This document shows, piece by piece, positions 53,126-63,712 of a stretch of 64,000 nt of DNA (position 1 is the stretch's first letter; every line of letters starts with the position of its first letter). The stretch is from Erinaceus europaeus (taxonomy: Eukaryota; Chordata; Mammalia; Eulipotyphla; Erinaceidae). The DNA lies in the NCBI RefSeq assembly GCF_950295315.1, contig NC_080164.1, positions 10,896,990 through 10,960,989 on the forward strand, given 5' to 3'. The translations under genes and the position numbers were made by a program. The notes under the pieces were generated by a model that saw nothing but the letters and a program-made list of their open reading frames with translations, did not search any database and had not been told where the DNA came from.

Positions 53126-53935
53126 CAAAGAATAAAACAACACTGTATTTCAATGAGAAAATCATGTAAAATAGACAATAAGCAGAAAATATGGTCTCCT
53201 AGGGACCTGTCATCCACACGCCTCAGGTCTGTGTCCTGTCTGTCCTGTCTGTCCTGTCCCGCCATCCTGGGCATCGCAGTTCACAGATGGGGACCAGAAA
53301 CACAGACAGACTGAGCCGGGCAGAGGGGTTCTCTCAGGCCCTGGGGGAAGAGACTTCAACATGCCTGACAGTTGGAGCTGTTCTCTCTGACTTTTAAACT
53401 TGCAGGGAAAAGGGCAAGATGCCAGCTCTGGGGTGTGGCATTTCTGTGAATGAGCCCAGAGCAGCTGGGGAGCAATAAACATGAGCATATTTCTGTGCCT
53501 TCTGGAACTTCCAGGCCTCGGGGACTGCTGTTGTCTCCCATCCCACAGGTTTATGACCCCATACCTTTAAATATTCATGGCCACTGCTCCCCATGAGGAC
53601 AGACAGTTGGCCAAGAGCTGTAAGTCAGAACAGTGGGGAGTGGAGAGTTGGACCCAGAGCTGGAGTGACAGAATGAGGCCAAGCGTGGACCTAACAGCTC
53701 TGCCCTCTGAGAGAGGGACTGGACAGTTGGTACTCTTGTGTCCTCTGCTGAGGGGTAGCCTGGGATGCTCTCTCCTCCTTCCATGGACATGTCTGCATTC
53801 TACCCCAGCTCAGAACAACACATGACCATGGCCACTTCCCATCTGCGGTGGGGAAGGAAGGAATGACTCTCTTTCCCAGAAAACAACAGCTTCTGGGTAG
53901 ACTGTGGCTTTACAGCTGAGGAAAGACCAGACACT
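53126..53935. other. Single-copy sequence; short TGTCC repeat at 53228-53258
   Basis: 'ctgtcctgt' is repeated three or four times near 53228-53258. Otherwise this is unique sequence with overlapping unsupported frames. Confidence 0.5.
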
Positions 53936-53951
53936 TAAGAATCTTGGCTGC

Positions 53952-54179
53952 TGAGGCTGGGTGGTGGCACACTTGGTTGAGCACAGATGTTCTAATGCAC
54001 AAGGACCAAGGTTCAAGTCCCAGGTCCCCACCTGCAGGGGAATAGCTTTGTGAGTGGTGATGCAGTGCTGAGGCAAGGCTGAAGGTGTCCTTTTGTCTCT
54101 CTTCCTCTCTATTTTTCTCTTTCCTCTTGATTGCTGACTGTCTTTATCCAATAAATAAATAAATATTAAAAGTAAAAAA
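53952..54179 (+). mobile_element. S1 SINE with target duplication
   Basis: 'aggctgggtggtggcacact', 'ggaccaaggttcaagtccc', 'cacctgcaggggaatagct' and 'ctttatccaataaataaata' form a complete S1. The site 'aatcttggctg' is repeated on each side (53940-53950 and about 54180-54190). Confidence 0.92.
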
Positions 54180-54198
54180 AAATCTTGGCTGTTAAGAA

Positions 54199-54478
54199 TC
54201 ATGGTGGTAGCATAACGGTTTAAGCACACAGAGTATGAAGCATAAGGACCAGCATAAGGATCCCTTCTCAAGCCCCCGGCTCCCCACCTGCCAGGGAGTC
54301 ACTTCACAAGCAAGCGGTGAAGCAGTTCTGCAGATGTCTATCTTTCTCTTCTCCTCTCTGTCTTCCTTCAACAGCAATAACAGCAATGAAAAACAACAAG
54401 GGCAATGAAATGGAAAAAATGGCCTCCAGGAGCAGCGGATTCATAGTGCAGGCAGAAAAAAAAAGAAAAGAAAAGAAT
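54199..54478 (+). mobile_element. S2 SINE
   Basis: It includes 'gtggtagcataacggtttaa', 'aggaccagcataaggatccc', '(caa)-type aacagcaatgaaaaacaac' and 'atggcctccaggagcagcgg' with an A-rich tail. It abuts the previous SINE. Confidence 0.92.
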
Positions 54479-54487
54479 CGTAAGTGT

Positions 54488-54775
54488 GGAGCCTGGGCAG
54501 TGATGCACCTGGCTCAGTACACATATCATCATGCTCAAGGACCCGGGTTGTAGCCACTGCTCCCCACCTGCAGGGGCATCTCCTCCATGAGCTGTGAAGC
54601 AGGCCTGCAGGTATCTGTCTTTCTCTTCCTCTCTATCTCCCTGTTCTCTCACTTTTTATTCGTCCTATCTAATAAAAATTGGAAAGAAGGGAAAATGATT
54701 AGGTGAAGTGGATTCATAGTGCTAGAAGCAAGCCCCAGCAATAACCCTGGAGGCAAAATAATAATGATGATAATC
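54488..54775 (+). mobile_element. S2 SINE
   Basis: 'gcagtgatgcacctggctca', 'ctcaaggacccgggttgtag', 'ctcctccatgagctgtgaag' and 'ccccagcaataaccctggag' with an AAT-rich tail. It is the third SINE in a tandem head-to-tail row. Confidence 0.92.
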
Positions 54776-55055
54776 ATAATCATGAGTGTCACCTTCCCCT
54801 CATCTTGGATGGAGATTGAAGGAATCATGTTAGGTGATAGTAAGGGAGGTAAGTTAGGGTGACCTTTTTGAGCACTATCATGGGGAGATGAGAGACTGTA
54901 TCCTTGCCTGTGTCGACACTGAGTGTAAACCATTACTCTCTCCAATAAAACATGGGGAAAAAAAAACCTGTTGTGGACAGACCAGCAAATGAGTCTGCAC
55001 ATCAAGGTGATGGGGCAATGTTTCTTTTGCTTTTACTTCTCCTTCTTCTCTTCCT
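54776..55055. other. No gene or clear repeat
   Basis: Short stretch between SINEs. Nothing recognised. Confidence 0.45.
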
Positions 55056-55057
55056 CT

Positions 55058-55342
55058 TTTCTAGCCTCCAGAGTTATCATTGGGGGTTGGTGCTAGCACT
55101 ATGAATCCATAGCTTCTGGCTGCCATTGTTTCCACTTTATTGGATAAGACAGAGAGAAGAGGGAGAAATAAAGAGAGGGAGAGAAGGAGAGGAAGATAGG
55201 CACCTGCAGACCTGCTTCACTAGTTATGAAACATTCATTTCCTCTGCTCCTGGAGAGTCGGGGACTTGAACCCAGATCCTAGTGCATGTCTTTGAGCTTA
55301 GTACTATGCGCACTTAACTTGGTGCGCCTTGATCCAGCCCTT
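55058..55342 (-). mobile_element. S2 SINE
   Basis: Minus strand: 'agcctccagagttatcattg', 'tgaatccatagcttctggct', 'cacctgcagacctgcttcac' and head 'gaacccagatcctagtgca'. Confidence 0.92.
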
Positions 55343-56312
55343 CTCTTTTGCTTCTTCACTATCCGACAGGTGCTCAGTCTTAAGGCCCACCTGCCCCCAC
55401 CCAGCTGGAGGTCAGGCCTATGATTTTGGCCTCAGCTCTCCTTGAGCCAGGGCTTATGCAGATATTACAGCTGCAGCTGCAGTTCAAGATCCCATTTGTC
55501 TGGGGCCTCTGCAAGCAGGGGAGGGAACAACTTGACTGGTGCAACTGCAGGGAACCTGTAAATAGGAGCCAAAAGCTACAACCAGAGGCCCCTCCCTCCA
55601 CCCCTGTGGAGTCTGCCCTCCTGATTCTCCTCAGCTGGCTGCATTGTGAAATCACTGACCAAGCTATAGAAGCTCCTAGAAGTATATAATTGCTGGGAAT
55701 ACTGTGAGAACCAGGTTGAGCGTGGTGAGGCTTTTCCCATTGAAAAATGGGGAAAACAAATCTCCCTGTCAGACCTTCTCTTGCTAAGGTTGAGCTGGGG
55801 AGAGGTACAGGCCTGAGTTTTTTGCTTCCCTGTCAGTTACTCCCTGTCTCCAGATATCCTGCATATTTCTGCCTCCAGGGGCTCGGCATTCCTTAAAACA
55901 CTAAGCCAGCTCCATATTCCTTGATACAATGGCCCACTCTCTTATTAGCTACATACCAATGTTCTGCTGTGTCTAACAAATGACTTACGGTCTCCTCCCT
56001 ATTGGATAAGACAGAGAGACTTCCCCACCCATTCTGCTCATTTGATAGATTCTTTTCCTACCCTCAAGACCCTCGCTGCCTGCAGGGTAATATCAATCCT
56101 ATCAGTTAAACCCCTCGCAACAGTTGCTAAGGAAGTTCCTACCTTTCCCAGAAAAGAACACAGGAGCAGCCCTCCACATCACCCATTCTGCAGTCTCCTT
56201 TTGTGTCTTCCCCTGGACTCAACGCTTTGCTTCCCCCATGCCCCCGCATCCCCCCCCCACCAGGTTCTCCTCTGCCCTCTGTGGTCAGAATTAATCCCAC
56301 CTTTTACTGCAT
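55343..56312. other. No gene or clear repeat
   Basis: Nearly 1 kb without recognised repeats. Two opposing frames of about 90 codons at 55380-55689 overlap and are unsupported. Confidence 0.5.
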
Positions 56313-56318
56313 CTCCAA

Positions 56319-56738
56319 TGTTGGGCAGTTCGCCAGCTTCCCCCTGCTTAAACTCTATGGTCTATTTACATAACCGGTTACCTAAGAACCGCCCTGCCTG
56401 CAGGGCACTGGTTTAATCCCACTGGTTCGAATTGTCATTTTGCTCCGCCCCCTCTCCTAGCCACACCCTGATTTCCACCACTCTCTTCTCGCTCCACCCT
56501 CTACATCACATCTTGTTTCCACCCTACTTGGTGAGTATAAATACAGCTGCTCTTCTGATTAAACACACTTGGGATTGCCTTCCCGCTCTGAGAGTCCTAG
56601 AGTCTCTCTACTGTGACGCTAGCCCAGCACGAGTTCCTGATCCCTCTCCCACTCAGCAGCCTAGGTTGGCTCTAGTGAAGTTCTCTCCAACCCAGAGAGC
56701 ACTTGCTTGGGAAGAAGCACCCTCAGGCTATCCCAGCA
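56319..56738 (+). mobile_element. Solo LTR, divergent relative of LTRs 1-3
   Basis: A 420-bp element with TGTTGG and CCCAGCA ends and a perfect 6-bp target duplication 'ctccaa' (56313-56318 and 56739-56744). U3 has 'gtctatttacataaccggtt' and 'ttccaccctacttggtgagt', with a TATA box at 56536-56543. AATAAA is replaced by ATTAAA (56558-56563). The R/U5 part differs from LTRs 1-3. No viral coding sequence adjoins it. Confidence 0.9.
56536..56563 (+). promoter_or_regulatory. LTR core promoter (TATA and ATTAAA)
   Basis: TATAAATA at 56536-56543 and ATTAAA at 56558-56563 lie much closer together than in LTRs 1-3, so ATTAAA may not be the true poly(A) signal. Confidence 0.45.
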
Positions 56739-56744
56739 CTCCAA

Positions 56745-57690
56745 CACCTTAGATTATAAACTCTCCCCCTGCAAAATGGCCTTGGTTCTCACTCACCCTG
56801 GGGGCAGGTGACTATTGATTGTCCTCTGTTTATACAGTGAGAAACCAAGACTCTGAGCATGTAGGCATCTGGTTCAGAAGCCCCTGATCGATCAGAGATG
56901 GGGTTGGTGCTGGAACCTAGGAAATCTGGATCTGGACCCAGTGTTTCTATACCACCCAGCACACTGTCACTGGAACCCAAGCAGTTTTCTCCAGGGTTAG
57001 CTAGAACCCAATCTTTTCAACCCTGTCTGCCAAAACTGTTCCTGTTATCCCTAAACTCTCTCTCTCTCTGACTCCTACCCTGTCTCTTGATTCAATTCTG
57101 GGCACTGCCCTGATGCTCTCAAAGTCTCATGGGTGAGATTGTCCCCTGTCTCTTCTCTCTGCCTACCCATTTGCACCATGAGGGGCATACAGGAACACCA
57201 GGCCTGGGTGGGGAGCACCAGTGGGTGGGGCTAGATACATCATTGGACAGAATGTGGTGGGGGACCCCTCCCCCTCCCCTACAAGGCTCAGCAAGTGGCG
57301 AGGATGTGATACACCTGCCGTCAATAAAAACTGGAGGCTCCAAACACCACTGCCAGGTGAGACATAGACCAGAGGGGCGGCTCAGAGCATTCATCTCAAA
57401 TCCTATGTTCTTGCCAGCACCTACTTTGAGGGAGATTTATGCTGTTCCTTTTCCAAACATCAGGGATTCTCTTGAGTCACTGGGGCTAGCTCTCAGGTAA
57501 GGTTAGGGGCTGGGTGGGGCACGGAAAGCTGGTGTGACTGTGGAGAGTTCTGAGGAAAGGGATCTTGATGTCAGACATTAAGTGGAGTCAAGGAAGGAGG
57601 CAGGAGAAAGAAACTTTTCCTTCTCTGTTTATCCTGATGAAGGGGCCTAAACTGTATGACATACCACAGGCTCTTGAGCCAAGGTTTTCA
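56745..57690. other. No gene or clear repeat
   Basis: Single-copy-like. The opposing frames at 57119-57500 overlap and are not recognised. Confidence 0.5.
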
Positions 57691-57699
57691 CTTTTTTTT

Positions 57700-57738
57700 T
57701 TTTTTTAGAGAAGAGAGAGGGAGAGAAAGAAAGGGAGA

Positions 57739-57780
<42 letters not shown>

Positions 57781-57930
57781 GAGAGTGGAAGAGAAAGAAG
57801 ATTTAACAGCTTTCCTCATGGAGCTCCCTTGGTTCTGACCATGCTAATTACATGTGATGGTGAGACTTGAACCCGGGACTTCATGCCTGGCAATGAGCAC
57901 ATTCTATAGGCTGACCTCTCTTCCAGCCCT
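57700..57930 (-). mobile_element. S4-like SINE with (GA)n
   Basis: A T run and GA/GGGA repeat (57706-57790) precede 'gatggtgagacttgaacccg' and 'ggacttcatgcctggcaatg' with head 'ctataggctgacctctcttc' on the minus strand. Confidence 0.7.
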
Positions 57931-58144
57931 GGAAAAGGATCTTGGACTCGCAACACAAGGGCACAGTGACATGGGAGTTTACCACTCCAGACTAACTTTT
58001 CATTCAGATAGACAAATTGTTGTGGTCGGGGGGTAGCCATAGGACCAGAATTCTCTCCAGCGGTCTGAAACCACCCAGAGGATGCTGGGACTCACACTGA
58101 GGCCTGCACATGGAAAAGGCATGTGCTATGCCAAGGGGGCTTTA

Positions 58145-58690
58145 TCTTTTTTAAAAATTGTTATTAGTGATTGAATATTGACTTACAAAAAATATGAGAT
58201 GACATGGGGTCTAATTCCACACCATTCCCACTGTCAGAGTTTGTGTTCCTATTCCCCCTATTGAGAGCCCTGGTTCTCCCAAGGTCATAGATGTGGGCTG
58301 ACTAATATATGACTATAAAAGTCACACCTACACCTATCGCTACTTCCCAGGTGTCCTAGATTTGTTCCTCAACTCTTTCTGGGTCCTGATGGAGTTGGAG
58401 TTCACAGCCCTCTGGTCATCTTCCCCTAACATTTCTTCCCTGCTGGGAGTATGGAGCAAAATTCCTTTTGGGGGTGCAGAAGGTGGAAGGTCTGGCTTCT
58501 GTAATTGCTTCTCCACTGGCCATTGGCATTGGCAGGCGGATCCATACCCACAGCCTGTTTCTGCCTTTCCCTAGTTGGGCAGGGCTCTGGAGAGGTAAGG
58601 TTCTGGGACACATTGGTGGGATCATTTGCCCAGGACAGTCAGTACAGAATCATAGTAGCATCGGCTCCTTGGTGGCTGAAAGGTGGCATG
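58145..58690 (-). mobile_element. Old L1 3' UTR fragment
   Basis: 'tgttattagtgattgaatat', 'ccattcccactgtcagagtt', 'tctgggtcctgatggagttg', 'gggggtgcagaaggtggaag' and 'acattggtgggatcatttgc' follow the same order as the fragments at 21310 and 27335. Confidence 0.85.
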
Positions 58691-58721
58691 ATTCTTTTGC
58701 TCTTCAACAATATTTGAGATT

Positions 58722-59028
58722 TGGAGGAGCTAGGCTGTGGCACACCCAGTTTAACACACATGTTACCATGTGCAATGACCTAGGTTCAAGTCCCTGCTCC
58801 CCACTTGCAGCAGGGAGCCCCTTCATGAGTGGCAGAAGCAGGTATGCAGCTCTCTCTCTCTCTCTCCCCACCCCCTCCCTATTTCTCTTTGCTCTACCTT
58901 AAAACAAAAATAAAAATGGAAAGGAAAAAAAAATACTTGAAATGGAAAAGATGGCCATGGCGCCTGATGGATTCCTAGTGCTGAAACTGAGCCCCGGTCA
59001 TAACCCTGGTGGCAATAAATTAAAAAAA
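58722..59028 (+). mobile_element. S2 SINE
   Basis: 'gctaggctgtggcacaccca', 'gacctaggttcaagtccctg', a CT tract, then 'gcgcctgatggattcctagt' and 'gagccccggtcataaccctg' to an A-rich tail. Confidence 0.9.
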
Positions 59029-59570
59029 AATGAAGTGAGAAAGATTTGAGGTTTAGCAGCATTGCTGCAGGACGTGGTGCTTTCACTCAGCTTTCCTCAG
59101 GCTGGACAGAGCACAGTCCCTTCCTCCCAGAGCCTCTGAATTAATTGGGAAAAGGCGTGAGCCCTGTGACTGGTGTGCTGACAAGCCCTCATTCTTCCTG
59201 AGCATGGGTGACAGGCAGGCAGACTTCAAAGGCCCTCAGTGCCCTCCTCCTTTTAGCCTGCCTGTCAAGAGGGGCTGCCAAGGAGGGCAGCCAGAGACCA
59301 GGTCTCCCTGACATTTGTCTTCGCCTCACTGCCGACAGCCAAGTCCAGGCCGGCTCTGTAGCCTGCTGCCACGGTCCTCCACCCTCTCCCACCAGGGAGA
59401 CTGCCCAGCCTCTAATTTTAGCAGGAGGAGCAGACAGGGAGGTCAGCGTGGCCAGGGTGAGGACAGAAGGTGGGTGCGGGATAAAGAGACAGTGGACACT
59501 GGGGGGATAATGAAAAGAAGAGTGAGGGAGGGAGGGGAGGGCTGAATAACCCCAGTGTTACAGCAAGTGT
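59029..59570. other. Single-copy sequence, possible conserved non-coding stretch
   Basis: Bases 59100-59420 are GC-moderate, high complexity and repeat-free. The frames on both strands are unsupported. Confidence 0.5.
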
Positions 59571-59571
59571 G

Positions 59572-59627
<56 letters not shown>

Positions 59628-59637
59628 TTTTTTTTTG
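59571..59637. repeat. (CTTT)n microsatellite
   Basis: About fourteen TTTC units end in a T run. Confidence 0.95.
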
Positions 59638-60060
59638 TAAAATTTCCTAAAATGGTGGTATGGATCTTAACCATTAGCAGCATGGAGTGTGACTAATGGG
59701 GGCTAATAGAGACGGTCAATTTGCATTTGTGGGATGCTATGTTGGAGCTCTCTTTTCAGGACCAGACACACACATGCTGCTATTAAGGAGAGAAGTCAGG
59801 GGGACTCTTGGCATTGCAGGCTGGCAGAAGGAACAGTGGTGTTGAAGTGGGGGTCAGTTATTAAGCATGAGCTATATGCACATCATCCGGAACTGGAGTC
59901 GTGGATTTGCAAGTCCCATGGCTTTTCTCATAAGTCCCTATCAACAGTTTGGTTTGACGGCTATCAGGATATATATATTATTTTGAGGGGGTGGAGTGAG
60001 GAATTATGGGTGGTGTTGAGGCTCCCTCTTAGATTTTAAATTTTAGGGTTAAGTGGCAGG
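59638..60060. other. No gene or clear repeat
   Basis: Single-copy-like. The 101-codon frame at 59734-60039 has no recognisable domain. Confidence 0.5.
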
Positions 60061-60062
60061 GA

Positions 60063-60298
60063 TTGGTGGCAGTGATGCACCTGGTTGAGTGCACACATTA
60101 TCCCACACAAAGACACAGGTGCAAGCCCCTGGTCCCCACTGGCAGGGAGGAAGCTTCATGAGCAGTGAAATAGTGGTACAGGCGTCTCTCTTTTTCTCTT
60201 CCTCTCTGTCCTTCCCTCTAAGTTTCTCTCTCTATGCCCTACCAAAATAAATGGCCACCATGAGCAATAACCAAGGTAACAATGCCAAAAAAAAAAAA
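60063..60298 (+). mobile_element. S1/S2 SINE
   Basis: 'tgatgcacctggttgagtgc', 'gtgcaagcccctggtcccca', a CT-rich middle, 'aaataaatggccaccatgag' and 'caataaccaaggtaacaatg' then an A run. Confidence 0.9.
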
Positions 60299-60350
60299 GT
60301 GCGCGCGCGTGTGTGCGTGCGTGCGTGTGCGTGTGTATGTGTGTGTGTTT
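60299..60350. repeat. (GT/GC)n microsatellite
   Basis: Alternating purine-pyrimidine GCGC then TGTG/TGCG units follow the A tail of a SINE. Confidence 0.93.
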
Positions 60351-60965
60351 AATTGCCTGGGGATTTTGATTCTACTATAGCAGAATTTACCAAGCCAAGT
60401 CAGTTCTGAAGGGGCTTTGAGGAGTTGGAGCATGTTTTGTCTTCAGCTCCTACTGCTGCTTGAAACTTTGGATACAAGCACACGTGGCTGGTCAGACGTA
60501 GGCTGCCTCTATTCAAGTTTTTGGTCACTGGTGTTTGTTCTTGTGATCTGTCTCATTGAGTACATCTCCTGTCAGCTCCAACGGAGGAGGACTTTTGGAC
60601 AAGAGCAGCATTTGGAAGGAAAGTATGTCCCTATCATCCCTAACTAGACAGAAAGAAAAGGATAGGCATCCCTTGACTACTATAATTCTCCAAGGATGTT
60701 TTGTTTATTTACCTGTTTATTCTCTAATGGCTCAGTAGCGTGACTGTGACTCAGATTATCCTGAAGGGTGTTTGTTTACTAATCTGCTGTCAATACCTGT
60801 CGCTTGGCAACCAATGGTTTGTACACTCAGCAGCTAGAGGGCCTCTCAGTTTCAGGTCTGCATCTGGCTTGGCTGTGGCTGCCTCCCAGGCAGAGACTGG
60901 CACTGGGCTGGAGAGGTTCAGCTAGCCGCTGCTTCAGCTCGGAAGCTTGTTTCAGAAGTTGGGCC
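60351..60965. other. No gene or clear repeat
   Basis: Single-copy-like. The 76-codon frame at 60417-60647 has hydrophobic stretches but no support for being a gene. Confidence 0.5.
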
Positions 60966-60967
60966 TT

Positions 60968-61060
60968 GGGGTAGGACAGTGGTGCACATGGTACTACTGA
61001 GGAATGCCAGGGTCCAGCCTCCCAGTCTCCACCTGTTGGGGGAGATGAAGCAGCTCTGCA

Positions 61061-61098
<38 letters not shown>

Positions 61099-61215
61099 TG
61101 CTCTTTCCCTTCCTCTCCCTGCTTCTATCTCTATCAAAAAGGATTTAAAAAAAGCCACTGGGAGCAGCGATGTCACAGTGTAGGCACCAAATTTCAGCAA
61201 TAAACCTGGTGAGGA
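60968..61215 (+). mobile_element. S2 SINE
   Basis: 'ggacagtggtgcacatggta', 'gatgaagcagctctgcaggt', a (CT)n expansion (61066-61096), 'gccactgggagcagcgatgt' and 'ttcagcaataaacctggtg'. Confidence 0.88.
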
Positions 61216-61329
61216 AAAATTATTCCTTTTCTGAAAAGACAAAAAAAATAGCAAAAGTCTTATCTATACAGGTCTTCTTGACAGAATAGGCAGATGAATA
61301 AATGAAGGACTTTTTCTAAGAGTCATACT

Positions 61330-61392
61330 TGTTTGTTTTTTCAGAGCCCTATGTACTTCTTTGGGGTCAGGAGATAGGTAAGAGGTACAAAG

Positions 61393-61447
<55 letters not shown>

Positions 61448-61560
61448 AGAGAGACGGGGAGAGGGAGAGCTTCCCTGATATTGTGATCCCCATGGTGGTT
61501 CTGGGGCTTGAGCATGGTAAGGTTTGCACTCTACCAGGTGAGCTATCTCCCAGCCCCAGG
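61330..61560 (-). mobile_element. S4-like SINE with (CA)n
   Basis: A pure CA array at 61397-61445 precedes 'gaagagagacggggagaggg', 'gttctggggcttgagcatgg' and the head 'ctaccaggtgagctatctcc' on the minus strand. Confidence 0.75.
61397..61445. repeat. (CA)n microsatellite
   Basis: About 24 uninterrupted CA units; likely polymorphic. Confidence 0.96.
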
Positions 61561-62420
61561 ATTTTATCTTTTTTTTTTTTTTTAATTCTCCAATAAAGCC
61601 TGAAACTAGTTTTTTTTTTTTTAAGAGGGAGAATAGAGGATGCTTTCAGGAATAAAAAAAAAAGGGTGGCGGTGTTGTATGTATGTGAGATATTTAGAGG
61701 ATGAGAGGGGAGGAAGAGATGAAGGCAGTGGAGAAAGAGGCCTGGGGGTTCCTGGTCACCTCTGTCCACTTTCAAGGTCTGTCTGCTGGTCAGGGGATCA
61801 CCGCCATGCCCCGCAGCACCCAAGCCTGGAGGGCAAGGTCAGCAGCCAAGTTCTGCCGCTCCCCCTCATCCGGCAGGTGAGCCGCAGCCCCTCAGAGTGC
61901 TGGGAGCTGGGTATCCCCGGCTGTGAGCATGGATGTTACCACGTGAGCAGTGAGGGCCGATTTGTTGTACGAGAATACGGCTGCTGCATTATGAAACATG
62001 CCTCGTTTCTGGTAAGCGTGTCTTGTTTCCCCTGCAACTCTTTTTATGTGCGAGCCTGTCTTTCCCAGCGTTATCTGATGGTTTCCTAGGAGATGCCCTC
62101 AGCGGCCAAGCTCGCTGCTGATGCCGGAGTTGGATATTATCTATAAGCACTAAATATCTGCTTTGTTCACTCTGCACCATTCTGCCCTTTCTCCCCGGGC
62201 GGGCTGGTGGTTAGTTTCCCCCTGGTGCCTCCCTAATAGCTCTGCAGAGAGAGGGCCAGGCTAAAGGCATCTACCTGCCTTCCCTTCTCTGTCCTGTCAT
62301 GGAGCTGGGCTCCTAGTCCACTCAGTGATGGATTTCTCACTGGTAGTCCTCCAGTGCACACTAATGGGAAGACCTTGTTGGTCACTGGTGGATTGTCCCT
62401 ATTGAGATGAGGTTGATTGT
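61561..62420. other. Single-copy sequence with a weak exon-like stretch
   Basis: T runs at 61570-61583 and 61609-61622 bracket A/T simple sequence. From about 61730 the sequence is GC-richer and repeat-free, with an open + frame to 62086. Bases 61876-62011 lie between 'ctcatccggcag' and 'ctggtaagcg', which could serve as splice sites. I recognise no protein family, so it is not called a gene. Confidence 0.45.
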
Positions 62421-62422
62421 GG

Positions 62423-62640
62423 GCTGGGTGGCGCAGCACCTGCCTGAACACACGTGTTACAATGTGCAAGGACCCAAGTTCACGGGTGGCCACCACCTGC
62501 AGGGGGAAGCTTCACACGTAGTGAAGTACGTCTGCAGGTCTCTCCCTCTGTCTTTCCCATTCTGTCTCCCCCTTCCTTCTCAATTTCTGGCTGTTTCGAT
62601 AAAAAAGAAATAAATAAATAGATATATTGAAAAGAGAGAG
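62423..62640 (+). mobile_element. S1 SINE with target duplication
   Basis: 'gctgggtggcgcagcacctg', 'caatgtgcaaggacccaagt', 'ccacctgcagggggaagctt' and 'caatttctggctgtttcgat' to an AAATAAATAAATAG tail. 'aggttgatt' occurs on both sides (near 62411 and 62645). Confidence 0.93.
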
Positions 62641-62654
62641 ATAAGGTTGATTCA

Positions 62655-63445
62655 GGAGAAACTCAGCCAGAGAGAGTCAGGTGGAAGAGAACAGAGAACT
62701 CCCCACCCCTCTTTCTCAGAAGCAGGGGTCTTGCCTCTCAGGTCCCTTCAGCCTCTAGGTATGCAAAATGGCACCTGCGCTATAGCATCTGGAATCATCA
62801 GCTGCTGGAGAATTCTAGTAGGGAACTCTGCTTCCTGCTTCCTAGGAATCTCTGACAGCAAGGTCAGAGATAGAACTCCAGGCTGGTTTTTCATGATGAG
62901 ATGAAAGGACAGATCGTCCCTGAAGTGTGAGGGATTCTGCTGTCACTTGTGGGAGAGAGCTCAGCAGATTGGGCAGTATTCTCATAAAGATACAATTTCT
63001 AACCTGTCAAAATTGCTTCTTTTTTTTTTTATCTTAGGAGCCTTGATTATATTAGCACATTCTCAATCGGATCAGATTGTCTCCCTTAGAAATTGTCTCC
63101 TTACACAAAAAACTGAAGTCATTCAAATTATATTGAGATCATAAAAGGAATTGGATTCTATGGGGGGAGGGAGGTGTATGCATGCATATTATATTCTGGA
63201 ACTGAATTTAAAAGTAAATAAAATATACCAGTGGGTTGGTCCTCGATTTCTGAAGCAAGAAATGGTAAATAACAAACAGTATTTAAAAAGCAACAGGAAA
63301 TGTTAGGAGAAAAACATATCAAGTATGTAAGAATAAATGCAGTTCAACCTACCACCTTTATGTTATAGAAACAGGATATGATAAAAAGATAAAAGGCCAT
63401 TATTTGATAAAGTGAAGTCAATAATAAATATACTTAAAACATTTT
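62655..63445. other. No gene or clear repeat, AT-rich
   Basis: AT-rich single-copy-like sequence, especially 63180-63440. Confidence 0.5.
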
Positions 63446-63449
63446 AAAA

Positions 63450-63600
63450 GGTTTTTTTAAATTAGTAATTTAATAATAGTTTACAATATTATAAGATTTC
63501 AGGGTTATAGTTTCATATCTCAACCACCACCAGAGTTCAGTCACATAGAGCACCCCCCCACCTCCTTCTCACGTTTTGCCTTTCTCCATCTCACTCTCTT
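63450..63600 (-). mobile_element. Old L1 3' tip
   Basis: 'aaattagtaatttaataata', 'gtttacaatattataagatt' and 'caaccaccaccagagttcag' match the reversed old L1 3' end. A SINE follows. Confidence 0.65.
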
Positions 63601-63614
63601 TTTTTTTCTCTCTG

Positions 63615-63712
63615 TTTTTCATTTTTATTTCTTTTATGTGGGGGCATTGAACTTGGGACCTCAGAGCCTCAGGCTGTAGAGTTTGTTTGCATAATGCCTC
63701 CACCCCAGAGCC
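63615..63712 (-). mobile_element. S3 SINE
   Basis: Minus strand: 'ggaggcattatgcaaacaaa', 'tctacagcctgaggctctga' and 'ggtcccaagttcaatgccc'. Confidence 0.78.

Noticed and set aside
60417..60647. 76-codon frame with hydrophobic stretches
   Set aside because: No recognisable family, weak start, single-copy DNA with overlapping frame at 60556. Insufficient support.
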